From NCBI RefSeq assembly GCF_028476545.1, contig NW_026732355.1:1-64000 (forward strand): 64,000 nt of DNA. The letters run 5' to 3'. Of the stretch, positions 1-12,780 are shown piece after piece; the first letter of the stretch is position 1; every line of letters starts with the position of its first letter. The translations under genes were made by a program, and so were the position numbers. The notes under the pieces were generated by a model. It was given only the letters and a program-made list of their open reading frames with translations, searched no databases and was not told the origin of the DNA. This stretch comes from Physella acuta (taxonomy: Eukaryota; Mollusca; Gastropoda; Physidae).

Positions 1-414
1 ACCCCCCTATCTCCTTCACAACTCCTATCCTCTAAAACGGACATTACCCTTTCGATCTATTACCTCTAACAAGCCCCACATCAACACGATGTAGAATACA
101 CCACTTCCCTCTCACAGTGACGGCCTACGTGATCCATAGTTCAAATCCCCACCAAAATTTCGGTACAGAAGATCTCCCACTAGACCACCCCTTCCATAAC
201 ACTACATATATATCTACTTCGTTGCTTCTATCGAGAAATTAAATCGATCCTTCTGTTCTATTAGAAAATGATTCCCACACTATAATTCATGTGAAGTCGC
301 AACGCAAAAATGAAATATTTTCTCTTCAGGTGGTATAATTGGAAGCTTATCGCAAAAGTGTTTTACAATAGAAACTGTGTGGCTGGGTAAGATTCCCACC
401 ATATCAACTCTTAA
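1..414. other. AT-rich stretch, nothing recognised
   Basis: No convincing exon, RNA gene or repeat structure is visible here. The sequence is mixed AT-rich DNA with scattered stops in all frames. Confidence 0.6.
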
Positions 415-640
415 ATATCATATAAAACATGTCACATAAAAATTATCAAATGTCATGTAAAACATATGTCATATAAAAATTCTCAGTGCCATATAAAACA
501 TATGTCATTTAAGAATTCTTAAATGTCATAAAAAACAATGTCGTATAAGAATTCTTAAATGTCTTATAAAACACATGTCATATAATTCTTTAATGTCATA
601 TAACACATATGTCATATAAGAATTCTAAAATGTCATTTAA
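415..640. repeat. Degenerate AT-rich minisatellite (CATATAAAACATGTCAT type)
   Basis: The words TGTCATATAA, AAAACATATGTCAT and AAGAATTCTTAAATGTCAT recur head to tail with variable spacing, giving roughly six to eight diverged units. No coding potential is visible. Confidence 0.75.
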
Positions 641-1075
641 AACAAAAAATTATATATTTGACCCAACCCCTACCTATTCAAAAGGCTATAAAACATTTCC
701 AACCACTAACACCTCACTTACAGACTCCCCCCCCCCCCCCTTCCTCCTCAGAAAGATTAATACAAATTTGACTCTTTAGACGAGTGTTTTCTCTCAAACT
801 ACTGCTTGTCGCCCACATTTCTATTACCTGACCAATCAAAGCCGAATCAATCGCACAATGTACAGAGATCAATAACTACATAATAACTAAGCACATTATT
901 CACAAAATATGACAGCCCTGTTCGTGTAAGTAATATTTTTAACTAAAAGTAGTCACTATATTAGTATATATTAAAGAAATATTTTTAGGCTAATGATTTG
1001 CGTTTTTTAATAACAAAAAATTAGTTAGATTACTGGTTTGACGTAAGATTTAGGGTGGTATAATATAATGGATGG
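641..1075. other. Non-coding stretch with a C-run, nothing recognised
   Basis: Apart from a poly-C tract near 726-740 the stretch is AT-rich and unremarkable. No gene is supported. Confidence 0.6.
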
Positions 1076-1196
1076 TAGTATTCTGTGTGTTTTGTACAGA
1101 TTTTCACTTTCTGTGTATTTTGTACAGCTTTTCACGTCCTGTGTATTTTGTACAGATTTAAACTTTCTGTGTATTTTGTGTAGATTTTCACTTAAA
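1076..1196. repeat. Minisatellite, about 28-bp unit, four copies
   Basis: The core CTGTGTATTTTGTACAGATT recurs four times head to tail with a TTCACTTT-type spacer. The short open frames on both strands here come from the repeat and are not taken as genes. Confidence 0.85.
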
Positions 1197-1898
1197 TACT
1201 TACACGATGTTTTCGACTGTACTAGCGATTGCAAAGATTCACGTTCAATAGGAGGAATTAGTCATTAAGGATTATTATGACAGTGGAGAGGTTGTCTATT
1301 TCAACTGGGTAACTGCTGGTCGGGCGTCTATTGGTTGGATGTGATTAATGAGGGGTTACGATGATTGTGGCATCTAGAAAATATTACTTGTGGATAATTT
1401 CATCATGGTATTACAATTGTTAGATAATGTATTTAAAAAATATTGAAACAAATCAAGGGAACGGTGAAGATATACGGATAGTGTCAAAAAAATAGTTTAG
1501 CTTTTATAAATTGAAAGTGTAAATAATATAATCTTAAGGCTTTACATTTTCAAGTCAAGTCAAATTTTAAATTGTATTTTTTTTAAATAAAAAAGCCAAG
1601 TAGTTTTCTGTTAATTTTTATGATAAATAAGCTGTTTTCACTATAAATAAACTAATGCAACAGTATATGTTATTCTATATGCGATTAACTTTGATAAACA
1701 GAATGAAAGTTGAGTTATTTCCCTGTACATTTATCTTAAATTATATGGGAGGTAACTCTTAGTAATAAAGTCCTTTCTTCCCAGATCATTGTCTTATTCA
1801 CCGAAATTCTTACGGTTAAAGGTATTAAATACCCTTTCAAACACTGCAGTCCATAAACAGGTGGAGTAGATTTCAAATGTTTCGGTGTACTCGGCATA
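1197..1898. other. AT-rich stretch, nothing recognised
   Basis: No exon or RNA gene is visible. Close to the right edge, 1889-1907 resembles a short piece of the SINE tail found elsewhere in the window (CTCGGCATATGAAGGGAT), which may be a SINE scrap. Confidence 0.5.
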
Positions 1899-2079
1899 TG
1901 AAGGGATGTGAGATTCCGGGTTTTGTGATGTTCCGGAAATGTGAGGTTCCGGAAATATAAGGTTCCGGAAATTTGAGGTTTCGGAAATGTGAGATTCCGG
2001 GTTTTGTGAGGCTACGGAAATGTGAGATTCCGTGTTTTGTGAGGTTCCGGAAATGTGAGGTTCCGGGTTTTGTGAGGAA
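1899..2079. repeat. Minisatellite built of TTCCGGAAATGTGAG and TTCCGGGTTTTGTGAG words
   Basis: Two related 15-17 base words, one ending in GGAAATGTGAG and one in GGGTTTTGTGAG, alternate about ten times. This keeps frames open on both strands (serine/proline/histidine-rich on the minus strand), so the open frames at 1794-2156 and 1973-2266 are treated as repeat artefacts. Confidence 0.85.
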
Positions 2080-2235
2080 AAGTGTAAGGATGTGTGGCAG
2101 TCAACAGACACAATTAATGCACGACTGTGGATGCGTAATGGATGTGGATGTAGCAACGATGTATGGCTGTATGTGCTTCATGGATGCGCGACTGTTGTGT
2201 AACTTTGAATGTATGATTGATACGTGTTCTTGGAT

Positions 2236-2518
2236 CAGTGGCTTAGCCACCGTAAAGCTAGCGTAAGCAAGGCATAGGGGCCCAAGGTAAATAGGGGCCC
2301 TTTTTCGAAAGTTTGACGAGGGTACAAATCAAAAGTCTGATGGGCGGGGGGTGCAAATCGAAAGTCTGAGGGGGTGGGGGTGCAAATCGAAAGTCTGAGG
2401 GGGGGGGGGGTGCAAATCGAAAAAGTTTGTCCCCGGTCGCCGGGAAGGGTCGCTACGCCTATGAGGGGCCCACTAACACTTTTTGCATAGGGTCCCAAAA
2501 ATCCTAGCTACGTCACTG
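2236..2518 (+). mobile_element. Non-autonomous hAT-type MITE, family A, copy 1, with intact 8-bp target duplication
   Basis: The element is 283 bp. It starts CAGTGGCTTAGC and ends GCTACGTCACTG, whose reverse complement is CAGTGACGTAGC, so the ends are short terminal inverted repeats. The flanks at 2228-2235 and 2519-2526 are both TCTTGGAT, a perfect 8-bp target-site duplication, the length known for the hAT superfamily. The interior has three or four tandem copies of a G-run followed by TGCAAATCGAAAGTCTGAG, and there is no transposase. A relative in opposite internal orientation lies at 63163-63407. Superfamily assignment rests on duplication length and the CAGTG terminus; an autonomous partner was not seen. 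Confidence 0.85.
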
Positions 2519-2955
2519 TCTTGGATGTGTGATGGATTCGTGACCTTGGATATGTTAAAAATGCGAGGCTGTATCTTTGAGTGCTTGAAAACCTTTACTG
2601 ATGCGTATACGTAAGGGCTATCGATATGTGTATGTATTATGTATGCGTGTCTGTGTCTTTAAAGTCACGAACATATGAAGTGATGTATATTGATGCTTAT
2701 TCCCGGCACATTGTTGTTGTTTTTTTTCAATGACTCAGTTCGTTGTTTTTTTTGTTTTTTTTTTAATTCAATTGTTTCGCAACAAGACGCAACTTTTAGA
2801 AATGTGTAGAAATAACTCAATAACAAAAGAATTAATTAGCGTGTAAAAGTAAAATGTTAACAAAGGGGCCTCGTGATCGATTCCTGCTGGCAACTAAAAT
2901 AACATGAAATTTTAATGGTGTCAAATATTCCTCTGTCTGTTTCAGCTGGCGTTCA

Positions 2956-3340
2956 GTTTCTTCCTTTCTCTTAGATTCTAGTCAATTTTCTTCCTTTCTC
3001 TTAGATTCTAGTCAATTCCCTTCCTTTCTCTTATTCAATTTTCTTCCTTTCTCTTAGATTCTAGTCAATTTTCTTCCTTTCTCTTAGATTCTAGTCAATT
3101 CCCTTCCTTTCTCTTATTCAATTTTCTTCCTTTCTCTTAGATTCTAGTCAATTTTCTTCCTTTCTCTTAGATTCTAGTCAATTTTCTTCCTTTCTCTTAG
3201 ATTCTAGTCAATTTTCTTCCTTTCTCTTAGATTCTAGTCAATTTTCTTCCTTTCTCTTAGATTCTAGTCAATTTTGTTCCTTTCTCTTAGATTCTAGTCA
3301 ATTTTCTTCCTTTCTTTTAGATTCTAGTCAATTTTCTTCA
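2956..3340. repeat. Minisatellite, 30-bp unit, about 13 copies
   Basis: The unit is TTCTTCCTTTCTCTTAGATT followed by CTAGTCAATT. Most copies are identical or differ by one base, and two shortened variants lack the AGATTCTAG part. The low divergence suggests recent expansion. The pyrimidine-rich TTTCTCTTAG motif resembles a splice acceptor but there is no coding sequence next to it. Confidence 0.95.
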
Positions 3341-3420
3341 TGGACAATTAATTTTGTTTTTACACTGAGGAATATTTTTTTTAATTTCGTCTGGTAAAAG
3401 TTGCTGGTAATTTAATGGGA

Positions 3421-3600
3421 TGGTGTGGTTAAGTAGTAGAGCACATCACTGCAGTAAGGATTTCAGTTAACAGGTTCAAGTCTTTTTTACGTATTTAAAC
3501 TCCTAACTGCTCGGTGCTAAAGGCTATTGTTATGACGCGGAACCCACCATTTGTTCATGTGCGGTGGACCACATTATCAGATTAACTCTACTTCTATTGT
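3421..3600 (+). mobile_element. tRNA-derived SINE, probable, plus orientation
   Basis: The left part has an A-box-like motif (TGGTTAAGTAGTAGAGCA, 3427-3444) and a B-box-like motif (GGTTCAAGTC, 3473-3482), the internal promoter layout of tRNA-derived SINEs. The head is close to that of the copy at 59611. The tail differs from the common tail of the other copies in the window, so this is a related subfamily or a chimera. It does not fold as an obvious intact tRNA gene. Confidence 0.6.
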
Positions 3601-6054
3601 CTTTTTTGCTTGAACGGGTTTTGAAAATGTACATTGTGTACTTTATTTTCCTGTTTTAGTACTTTTTTTTACTTTTTCTTTTGACTTTATCCGATAATTT
3701 AAAACATATGGGTCGTCGTTAGCTTGGGACAGCCACTCTTCTAGGAGAGACAACTCCAAAATCAAACAACTGCCACCTTGTAGTTTGTATGGCTATGGAA
3801 AGGCTATGGAAGCAAATCCAAAAAGAATAGCAGACTGAAATCGGCGTCAATGGCCTCAATGGCGCATAACCAGTTGACACATATACTTAATTGTGTTGGA
3901 GGGGATCCTTTCCAACACTAAAATTAAGAAAGAATAAGAAGAAATATTAAACATAAACGTGATGCAGCTAATACTTGATTTAAGAAAACCGTATTTAGTT
4001 TAACTGAAGTTTTCGATCCTTAAAAAAAAATACAGAGTTGGTGGGTTAAGGGTGAAAAAACAACAACAGCCACCTCCAACAACTGTTGTCACGTGACCTT
4101 GTGTTGTAATACAACATCTGGAGACCGCTGGTCAAGCCGGCTAATTAACCTCCCTCGCGCTCTTACCCCGGAAGCAATAACAGCTTCCTCCCTCCCTACC
4201 CAGAATCCAGCATCTGCATAAATAAACACAAGGGGGGGGGGCACCGTGTGGTCATGTGCCTGATTGGATCCTCCCTGCCTTAGGAGGATAAAGTGAGGTG
4301 GGAGGGAGGGGGGAGGGGGGTAATAGTTTTTTTTACTTCATTAAGTTCTTGTAATTTAATTAAAGATTCCGTCGATTTTCTTTGTTTGTAGTTCATCTCA
4401 ACTTATTGCATGCGTGCGACTGGATTTTATGGGAAGTAATTCGACGTATGGTTTTTTTAACTCGCTGGACTAAGAATAGATGAAAAACAGAATAATTATT
4501 ACACAATCAACAAACACAACTCACACACACACACACACAAACACACACACAAACGCGTATTGACGTTTCGACAACAGGTCTTCTTCTGATAATTTATATT
4601 TATTTTTATTTTTTATTGCTATATATTGTTACATTAATTTCTTTTTTTACAAATGAAAACACAAAACATTGGTCCCTATAAATACGTATCTTAATCTTGT
4701 TTAAAAGAATGGCACAACCAAAATTTCCCAATGCTTTTCTTTCCTCTTTTAAAAAATTATTCTTCGACCACAGAATGCAAATTTTCCATTAAAATATCAA
4801 CCAACATGTATATACATTAATTGAAAATAAAATAAGACAAATTATAGATTTTCCGGGTTGATGTGTGTGTTATATAACAAAATTGTTTTATTAATTAACC
4901 AATGAATATAAATCACCCTTATTACCACGTCACGTTCTGCACTTGTTTTTACTTAGATAATGACACAGGCCGGGTTACCGCCCTTGGTGATATCCCAAAA
5001 AAAAGACGATTATTTTTACATTTTTGAATTCCCGATTTCTCCCTTTCCGTATTGAACAACGCCGGTCTGAGGCTACGCAATTGCCTCATTGTGGCGGGTC
5101 GTTTTTACGGGCGGTGACATTCAGTTTAATCGTGTTCGTGAGCGAAAGTTCCAGATAATGCAGGAACGACTATAAACTCAGCCAGTTAGCCGTCTGCTGT
5201 ACCCCGGTGTGAAACTTTTATTTGAAGGCCATTTTGGTTGATTTTTTATTATTTATTTCTACTTTTTTTTGTTGTTGTTGGTGTTTGATAAAAAAATAAT
5301 AGAAAATTGAGTTGCAACCAATCCAGTGACGCAAGTCAGTGACGCAGCAAGAAAAAAAAATAAAACTCGTGGAGTCGAATAGAAACCAATCATGCCATTC
5401 ATCACGTGACTCCCATTGCGGTACTGAGGCTATTAATGACGTCACAAGACAGAGAGAGGGGGGGGGGGGTAATGCCTACACTAGGGAGTTAGGGTTTAAT
5501 AAAAAGCCAGAGAGTCGGTTATGTTTAGAAATGTGGGGGAGGTTGTGTCTTTGTTGGGTTCAGCGAAAATGTCAGGGTTGTTTTTTTTTTCTCATTACTC
5601 TTAATTTTAAATTAAAACCATGCAATATATCCGACGAAGACCTATGGTCGAAACGTCTTTTTGTATGTGTGTATATGACTAGAAATAAAGTTGAGCTGAT
5701 GGAATTCAGGAGCTGGATGGCTCAAGTATTTTATGTCTTTGCTTTAAATGGAAGCGTCTAAAGGTTTTTTTAGACAGGTAAAGCGAGATGTCATTATATT
5801 ATTTACTGCAACTAAAAAGACATAGGTCTAGTCAAAGGTTGATATAAGTGTGGCTTCAGTACATAGGCACAAGCAAATGTATGTGTGGTATGAATTAAGT
5901 CATATTGTCTTTTGTACTGAAAGATAATAATAAGGATTAGATAATATTGTCGTCATTACTAAACTATCAACTATCAAAGTACAGACACTGTGCTTGGTTG
6001 TTGATCCAATATAGTACCTCTTCAGTAATCAGTCTTTGGTGTGAATACAGAATG
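3601..6054. other. 2.4 kb non-coding, only simple repeats seen
   Basis: The stretch contains a CA microsatellite near 4523-4552, G-runs near 4233, 4303 and 5459, and T-runs. The frame at 5339-5761 has no recognisable domain and spans low-complexity sequence. No gene is supported. Confidence 0.55.
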
Positions 6055-6180
6055 TGGACAGCAGAATGACAGCATGTGGACAGCAAGATGACAGCATGTG
6101 GACAGCAAGATGACAGTATGTGGAAAGCAAGATGATAGTATGTGGACAGCAAGATGACAGTATGTGGACAGCAAGATGAC
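6055..6180. repeat. Minisatellite, about 22-bp unit (ATGACAGCATGTGGACAGCA)
   Basis: About six head-to-tail copies with few changes. It directly abuts the next array and shares the GACAGCA word with it. Confidence 0.9.
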
Positions 6181-6187
6181 AGCATCA

Positions 6188-6430
6188 TGACAGCAGAGGG
6201 CAACATGAGGGCACCAGAAGGGCAGTATGAGGAAAAGATGAGGGCACATGAGGGCACATGAGGGCAGCAGGGAACAACATAAGGGCATAATGAGGACAGA
6301 AGAGGACATGAGGGCAACATGAGGGCACCAGAAGGGCAGTATGAGGAAAAGATGAGGGCACATGAGGGCACATGAGGGCAGCAGGGAACAACATAAGGGC
6401 ATAATGAGGACAGAAGAGGACATGGGGGTA
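6188..6430. repeat. 114-bp tandem duplication inside a GAGGGCA-rich array
   Basis: GGGCAACATGAGGGCACCAG starts at 6198 and again at 6312, and the intervening 114 bases are nearly identical between copies. Because 114 is divisible by three, long minus-strand open frames (up to 249 codons, rich in Cys, Pro, His and Leu) run through it. They have no recognisable domain and are not called as genes. Confidence 0.9.
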
Positions 6431-6626
6431 GTAAGAGGACAGCAAAGGTCAACATGTGGCCTGTGGGCAACATAAGGGCAACAATTGGACAGCATTATAC
6501 ATAGACCCCTTTCGGTTGCTTCAATATGCGGTATGCAAGACTTAGACATTGACGTCATCTGTAATTTGAAAGTAAGATTCAGTACGGCGGTCTGTGACCG
6601 GCATATTTGCCTGTAAGAATAATTAC

Positions 6627-6992
6627 ACTGTGTCACTCTTGGTGACTTAAGACACTGTGTCACTTTTGGTGACTTAAAACACTGTGTCACTTTTGGTGAC
6701 TTAAAACACTGTGTCACTTTTGGTGACTTAAAACACTGTGTCACTTTTGGTGACTTAAAACACTGTGCCACTCTTGGTGACTTAATACTTAAAACACTGT
6801 GTCACTCTTGGTGACTTAAAACACTGTGTCACTTTTAATACCAGGCCATTTCGTGCCTAGAACACCAAGTCAATCTTTGTGACTTAAAACACTGTGTCAC
6901 TCTTAATACCAGGCCATTCCGTGCCTAGAACACCAAGTCAATGTTTGTGACTTAAAACACTGTGTCACTCTTAATACCAGGCCATTCCGTGG
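6627..6992. repeat. 27-bp minisatellite (CACTGTGTCACTTTTGGTGA unit) grading into a longer 68-bp variant
   Basis: About seven copies of a 27-bp unit containing the imperfect palindrome GTCACTTTTGGTGAC are followed by two or three copies of a longer unit in which an AATACCAGGCCATTCCGTG segment is inserted. The repeat shows two nested periodicities. Confidence 0.9.
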
Positions 6993-7865
6993 CCTAGAAT
7001 ATCATGTCATCCTTCCTCACCTACTACAATGTGTCTCGCTTTGTGACTTAACAACAGGTCATTTCATGTCATTCTTCATGACTTAATTACATGTCATTTT
7101 CGTGACCTAATACACCCTTGTATTCGTTTTGACTTGGTTTGTGGAGGGGCATTATAGGCCAGCGTAATAACGAAGATTTTTTTATGTGTGTCTTAATTGA
7201 AATTGTCAGAAAATGACAATAATTATAGATAATGACGTCTTGCATGTTGTGACGTCAACAATTATCAGGTGAGTGCGAAGACAAAGAGGACGTGTTCGGA
7301 AAATTATATTTTCCAATGTCGATCTGGTCCCTTCGTTTATTTTGTTTTTTGGTATCAATCTAAAGCAAAAAAAAAAACAAGTCCCCTAATCAATAATTTT
7401 TTCTCATGAGCTAAACAAGCTTTAGTTCGTGCGGGATGTGCTAGTGTTGGGCTTAAGTTGTTAGTTTTCTTGTTTGTTTGTTGTTTTTTTCCATGAAATT
7501 TGTTTTCTTGCAGAATCGAATATAATAAAATGTAAAAGTTGATGAAGCTATTGGGAAAAAAAAATTCTGCTGAAAAATTACTGAAGTAGAGCGTTTCTAT
7601 AATTTGAATTCCCCAACCGTTTGGTCAATATGGTAAACTAGGGTGAGGGTGTCCAAAAAAGGAATTTGGAGTAAATAACAAAAAGCTAAAATAAAAGGGA
7701 GATAGGAAACACAATGTGCAAGTATGGAAATAATGATTGTATTAAGAATTTATGGACACCCCAGGGAAATTGGGCAGGGGGTGAGCTTACACAGACATGG
7801 ACAATTTGAGAGGGGAACTAAACGAAGGACAAGGTACAGGGTCGAGCATTGCAGGCTTTTGTTGG

Positions 7866-8235
7866 AGAGGGTGTGGCGGGGTAGTATGTGTATGACACAC
7901 AATTTTATGGTGTTTTGATATGTTTCTGACGCACACCCCTCTGGTGGGGTGGTATGTGTCTGAAATACACCCCTCTGTTGGGGTGGGTGGGGTGGGCTGT
8001 GTCAGACACACACACAACTCTGTTGGGGTGGTATGTGTCTGATACACCCTTCTGGTGAGGTGGTATGTGTCTGACACACAACCCTCTGGTTGGGTGGGTA
8101 GGGTGGGGTAGTATGTGTCAGACACACACCTTCGGTGGGGGTGGTATTTGTCTAACATACCCCTCTAGTGTAGTACTCTGCGTCTGACGACACACCCTTC
8201 TGATGGGGTGGGTGGTATGTGTCTCATGACACACC
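7866..8235. repeat. GT/CA-rich minisatellite (GGTATGTGTCTGACACACAC core)
   Basis: About ten degenerate units of roughly 32-40 bases, each with TGTGTCTGACACACA, a short perfect palindrome core, and CCTCTGGTGGGGTGG. The minus-strand frame at 7787-8158 is an artefact of the repeat. Confidence 0.85.
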
Positions 8236-9515
8236 CTTCCTCGCTAATATTTGTTGTAGATGTGATCTCCTATCTTCTAAAAAACACCCAGATGCATACA
8301 TTTACTAAAGCGTACACTAACATCTAACGTCTCAACATATATGTGTATGTCATATGTACACATGATGAAAGAGACAACAGAATCATGTCCACCACGTGAC
8401 ACACTTAAAATTAACCTCTCCTCACATGACGGCTGCTACATCGGCCTAATGCCATCCCGTTACCATGACAACAAATAACACTGATTCTCAAAGTCTGCGA
8501 CCCATAGATTCCTCCCAGTGATGTCAAATTAGGGTCCATCCGTGTCCATACAAGAATCTATCCACACCTTCAAATCGGACATTGCTATTTCATTGCAATA
8601 CTACCCCATTCCCCAACTCCTCAAGAGAGTCTCACGTCTTTCATACAGCAAGGTCCCACTGTTCCCCACCAGAACCCAACAGGTTTCTTCCAGAACCCCT
8701 GTAAACAAACACGGGAACCGCCGTTACATGCTATTACAAGCGCATGCCTCCGACACACCGACCCATTAAAAAAATCGACATCTTTATACCCTCCCATTTA
8801 TTATTCAGCAGATCCGACGCTGTAAATCCGCCTTGGAATGTCCCCCATAAAGACGAGCCTGTTTAAAACGTGGGGCACGTCCTACGCCCATGATTGTCTC
8901 CGACGATGTTCCCTAAATCTATTTTATTCCAACAGGCGACACGTAACTCATTTTTTAAATGACGTCAAATCCCTCCCCCCCCCCCCCCTTCCCTACCTCT
9001 CTTCCTTGTTCAGTTTTCAACAAAATTCTGTACTGAACAATTCATTTATAAAGAAAAAAATCGTCGTGTTTAAAATATAAAATTTAATTTAAAATTTGTT
9101 ATCCCTGTAGTTGTGATAAACATGAAAAGTATTTTGAGGAAAAACTAGAACTAATACAGATAGGCCTATACATTGATAGATCTTGGAGCATTATAATGAT
9201 GTGCGATATAGTTATTTGTAACCAAGGCTCGAAGTAGCCTCTAATGAAACTTGTAAATGTTTACGAAACAAATATGCCGTTATGTTCAGAAGTAGCAGGT
9301 TAGGTTTAGAATGTTATTATCTTAAATTGAATGTTCTAACTGTACAGAGATTTAGAAAAGATGCGCTTGGAATCAGATGGATAAGTAGCCTGGGTCTTAC
9401 GTAGACCGTATCATTTCTTGTATGGGTTGATCGGGACATGAGTGGGTAATAGTATGGGTCGCTCGAAGCGTGGATCGTTTATAGCCTTAGTCATACGTAA
9501 CTATGATATTTAGTC
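8236..9515. other. Non-coding stretch, nothing recognised
   Basis: A poly-C tract lies near 8974-8989. The short frames at 8542-8769 and 8838-9080 have no recognisable domain or splice context. No gene is supported. Confidence 0.55.
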
Positions 9516-9655
9516 ATATGGGTCTTTCGTAGACTGGGTTGTTCGTAGACTGGATCGTTCATAGACTTGGTCGTTCGTAGACTGAGTCGTTCGTAGACTG
9601 GGTCGTTCGTAGACTGTGTCGTTCGTAGAGTTGGTTGTTTGTAGGCTGGGTCGTT
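9516..9655. repeat. 16-bp minisatellite (GGTCGTTCGTAGACTG)
   Basis: About eight or nine copies with one- or two-base differences. The minus-strand frame at 9510-9818 reads through it and is not supported as a gene. Confidence 0.92.
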
Positions 9656-9792
9656 CAGTGATTCTGTTCTTTCCGTACTCCGAAACTCTATATTCTTTCA
9701 AATCATCGCTGACGTATTCCGGAAACGCGAGATTTGCTTCCACTTCCGCCTCTCGTGTCTGGTAACGACGACCAGGCGGGAGATGTATTCTA

Positions 9793-10003
9793 CACATCAT
9801 GATGTCTTCAAGTTCCAAACATCATGATGAATCCAAGTTCCACACATCATGATGAATCCAAGCTCCACACATCATGATGAATCCAAGCTCCACCCATCAT
9901 GATGAATCCAAGCTCCACACATCATGATGAATCCAAGCTCCCCACATCGTGAAGAACCCAAGCTCCACACATCATAATGAATCCAAGCTCCACATCATGA
10001 TGA
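9793..10003. repeat. 25-bp minisatellite (CATCATGATGAATCCAAGCT unit)
   Basis: About eight copies of a 25-bp unit ending in CCACA. CATCATGATG is a perfect palindrome, so each copy carries a small dyad. Divergence is low. Confidence 0.93.
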
Positions 10004-12780
10004 TTCACAGTAGCTAAATGCAGTCAGCTTAGTAAAATACATAGCGCATACCAAATCTAACTCCAGCAATACTCGAAAATTTATTTGTTGACTACGGCCC
10101 ATTGAGTTTTCATGGCGCCACCTCACATCAAAATACCAGAAAAGAAAGTAAAATAAAAATCTGGTCAGAATAAAAAATTAAATTCTTCCAATACAATATT
10201 TTGATACTTATTGGTTCAGCTATTTAAATAATAAAACAGAAAAAAACAAGATTTGGAGTTTTTAAAAAACTCTAATTGTTTAATCAACCGGAAATCCTCA
10301 TCCGATATTTCTAGAACTGTAAGCCAATTCTTCACTCGTCAAAATTCCATTTGAAGCAGACTCGTCAATTCCCTCCCCCCCCCCCTTCTTTTGGATAGAT
10401 GTGCCGAGACATGGTGAGTAGTCGACGTCCGTGCATTGAGTGCCTCTCGTCCCCTGACTCGACGGAGGCTCAAAAATCCTTGATAACATGAGCTTTAAAA
10501 AAAAATCCTCTGCAGTAATTACTCACGAGCTGAAAATTTCAGGTCCCAAAAAAAAAAAAAAAAAAAAAAAAAAACGTGCCTGTCTCCGCTGGGCCAATTT
10601 GTTTTTCTACGACCCAAAAGGGAGCCTCTCCTCCCCTCTCCTCCCCTCTCCTCCCCACTGGAGGCCCAAGAATCACTTCTACTTCCGGTCTGTTGAAAGA
10701 TTTTCTCACGCGGGCCATTCCTCCAGCTCACGTTCAAGACAGTGAGGACACTCGTGATCTGGGAGGGAGGGAGGGAGAGGAGGAGGGGAGTGACGTAACG
10801 TAAAGAGCCCGTAGTAAATGAAAGGCCCTCGCGCTGTCCTCGGCTCACCCCAGGGGTTCAAATAGAATCCTATTGGGTAAGTGGGCACAAAAAATTAAAT
10901 TGTTAAAAGAACTAGCAATCGTCTCCGTCTACGTACGGATTTGGATCTCGATGGCTCGTAAATTCCTTACTGGATTATTCCAGCGCTATAAATAGACACG
11001 AGGAGAAAGCTTTGGGCGAAAACATTTAGATACACACACGTATATTCTGATTTAATACCTTTAACATAAAGCAGCTATACGTTTTAGTTAAAGATTCTAG
11101 TTAAAAATAACTTATACACAGTCCATGGAAGCCGTCTACAGAGAAAAAATATTTATATACAAAGTATTTTAAATTGCCTATACTGAAAAGTATTAAAGGC
11201 CTTGTTAGTTCTTTTCTCTTTAGAAGTCATACCATTGGTGGGTAGGACCCACTTGGTGTTTACTACAAAACAATTAAACAGTAAAGCTGGCAATAAACCT
11301 TAACCTACTCTAACCCTTTCATCTGACCCCAAACTTTACCCTTACGCTAAAGTTTAGAGTAATACTACTGCCAATACTAGCTAGTTAGTTACGACCTTTT
11401 CTCTACTTAAACCTAATTTCTTCTTCTACAAAACTAGCTAGTACAAAATTAAATGCAGATGCCTAGTAATAAGCTGTAAGCATTCACCTAGTTGTACTGA
11501 ATATTTCTAAGTTAACTGAAAAAAAAATATCAATAAGCTTTAAAAATACCCGAACAAAAATGTGTTTTAATTTGTCAAAACATTGACAACAAAGGGATAC
11601 ATTAATAGACAGAAATTTCCTTTTTAAAACGGCAACACACTAAGTAATTTGGTCATACGTTATACTATTACAGCGTTTATTTTTACCTTAAGTGCGATAT
11701 AAATATTTGATGTATCTATTCAAGTCTTTAAATTGTTTCTTTACCAAGTCTTATATTACTTTATTAAAACGTAACCGTGAAGCTAAATGCTTTAAAATGT
11801 AATTCGCGCTGACATTTTGAAAGTACCGTAATAATTCAAAAGTTAATTTCCCCTGAAATTAAGTTGTTTATGAACATATTAAAAAATCCAAAAATATATA
11901 AAGTAAACTTTTTAAATTGTTTTTTATTTACTTCTGACAAAAACATCGTTCAATTTTTTTATTAACTACCGATAACAATTCACGAAATCTGACGCAAATT
12001 TTGTTTCATTTTTAGTGACAAAAGGATTTTGAAACCAATTTATTTGAGACTAAATTGCCGGTGACGCAAGGACATTCTCGATTTCAAAACAACCGTTGTT
12101 TGTTTTCTAATTTTTTTTTTTTATATTTACCACAAACTATTGCAATATATGAAAAAATGTATGAAGAAAATAGTTGTTTTTTTTCTGCTACTGAGATCCT
12201 TGCTGATTTTTGCGCCCTACTTACCGAGTTGTGTAAATAAAAAAGAATGACTTAGATGGAATTGAAAATTAAAAATAGATAATAAATAAAAAAAAGAACT
12301 GCAAAAAATAGCAACCAATTTGTGTGGGATGAACAGAGAGAAGCAATATTTTGATCAGGATAAAAAAAACTTACCTTAAAAAATATATATAAATAGTTAT
12401 CTACTTTTCAGTCTATTTTTAGTGAAAGGTTTTAATAAGCTTTGACCCTGAGGGTATTTTTTATAGTGATTTGTAACCGGTTTTTTTTCTCACTTGGATA
12501 GAAAGCAAATGTGATTAAATGTATGATGATGATTGTTTCTCAATTGGTAGAACTTTATTTCCTGTGGCCACAGAGTGCAAAAGGTGGACACTTACTTGAT
12601 TGATTTTTATTCAGTTCAAAGTCCATTCGAAATCAAACAATTATATCACACACGACGTAGGTGGTGAGTGCTATAGATTCTGTGTAGCTGCTTATCAATT
12701 TGAGAACCAAACATTTTTTCATCAGTTGTGTAGACGAATTTGATATATAACATTTATGTGACATTATACAAGAAAAGCAA

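Noticed and set aside
6022-6771. A 249-codon minus-strand open frame
   Set aside because: It runs through 22-, 114- and 27-bp tandem repeats, has extreme Cys/Pro/His/Leu bias, and has no recognisable domain or splice context.
1899-10003. CRISPR arrays, because of regularly repeated short units
   Set aside because: The units are contiguous tandem repeats without unique spacers of even length, in animal DNA with introns.
10987-10994. TATAAATA as the protocadherin promoter
   Set aside because: Similar words occur at many places in this AT-rich DNA (for example near 25275 and 38652) and nothing else marks a transcription start here.
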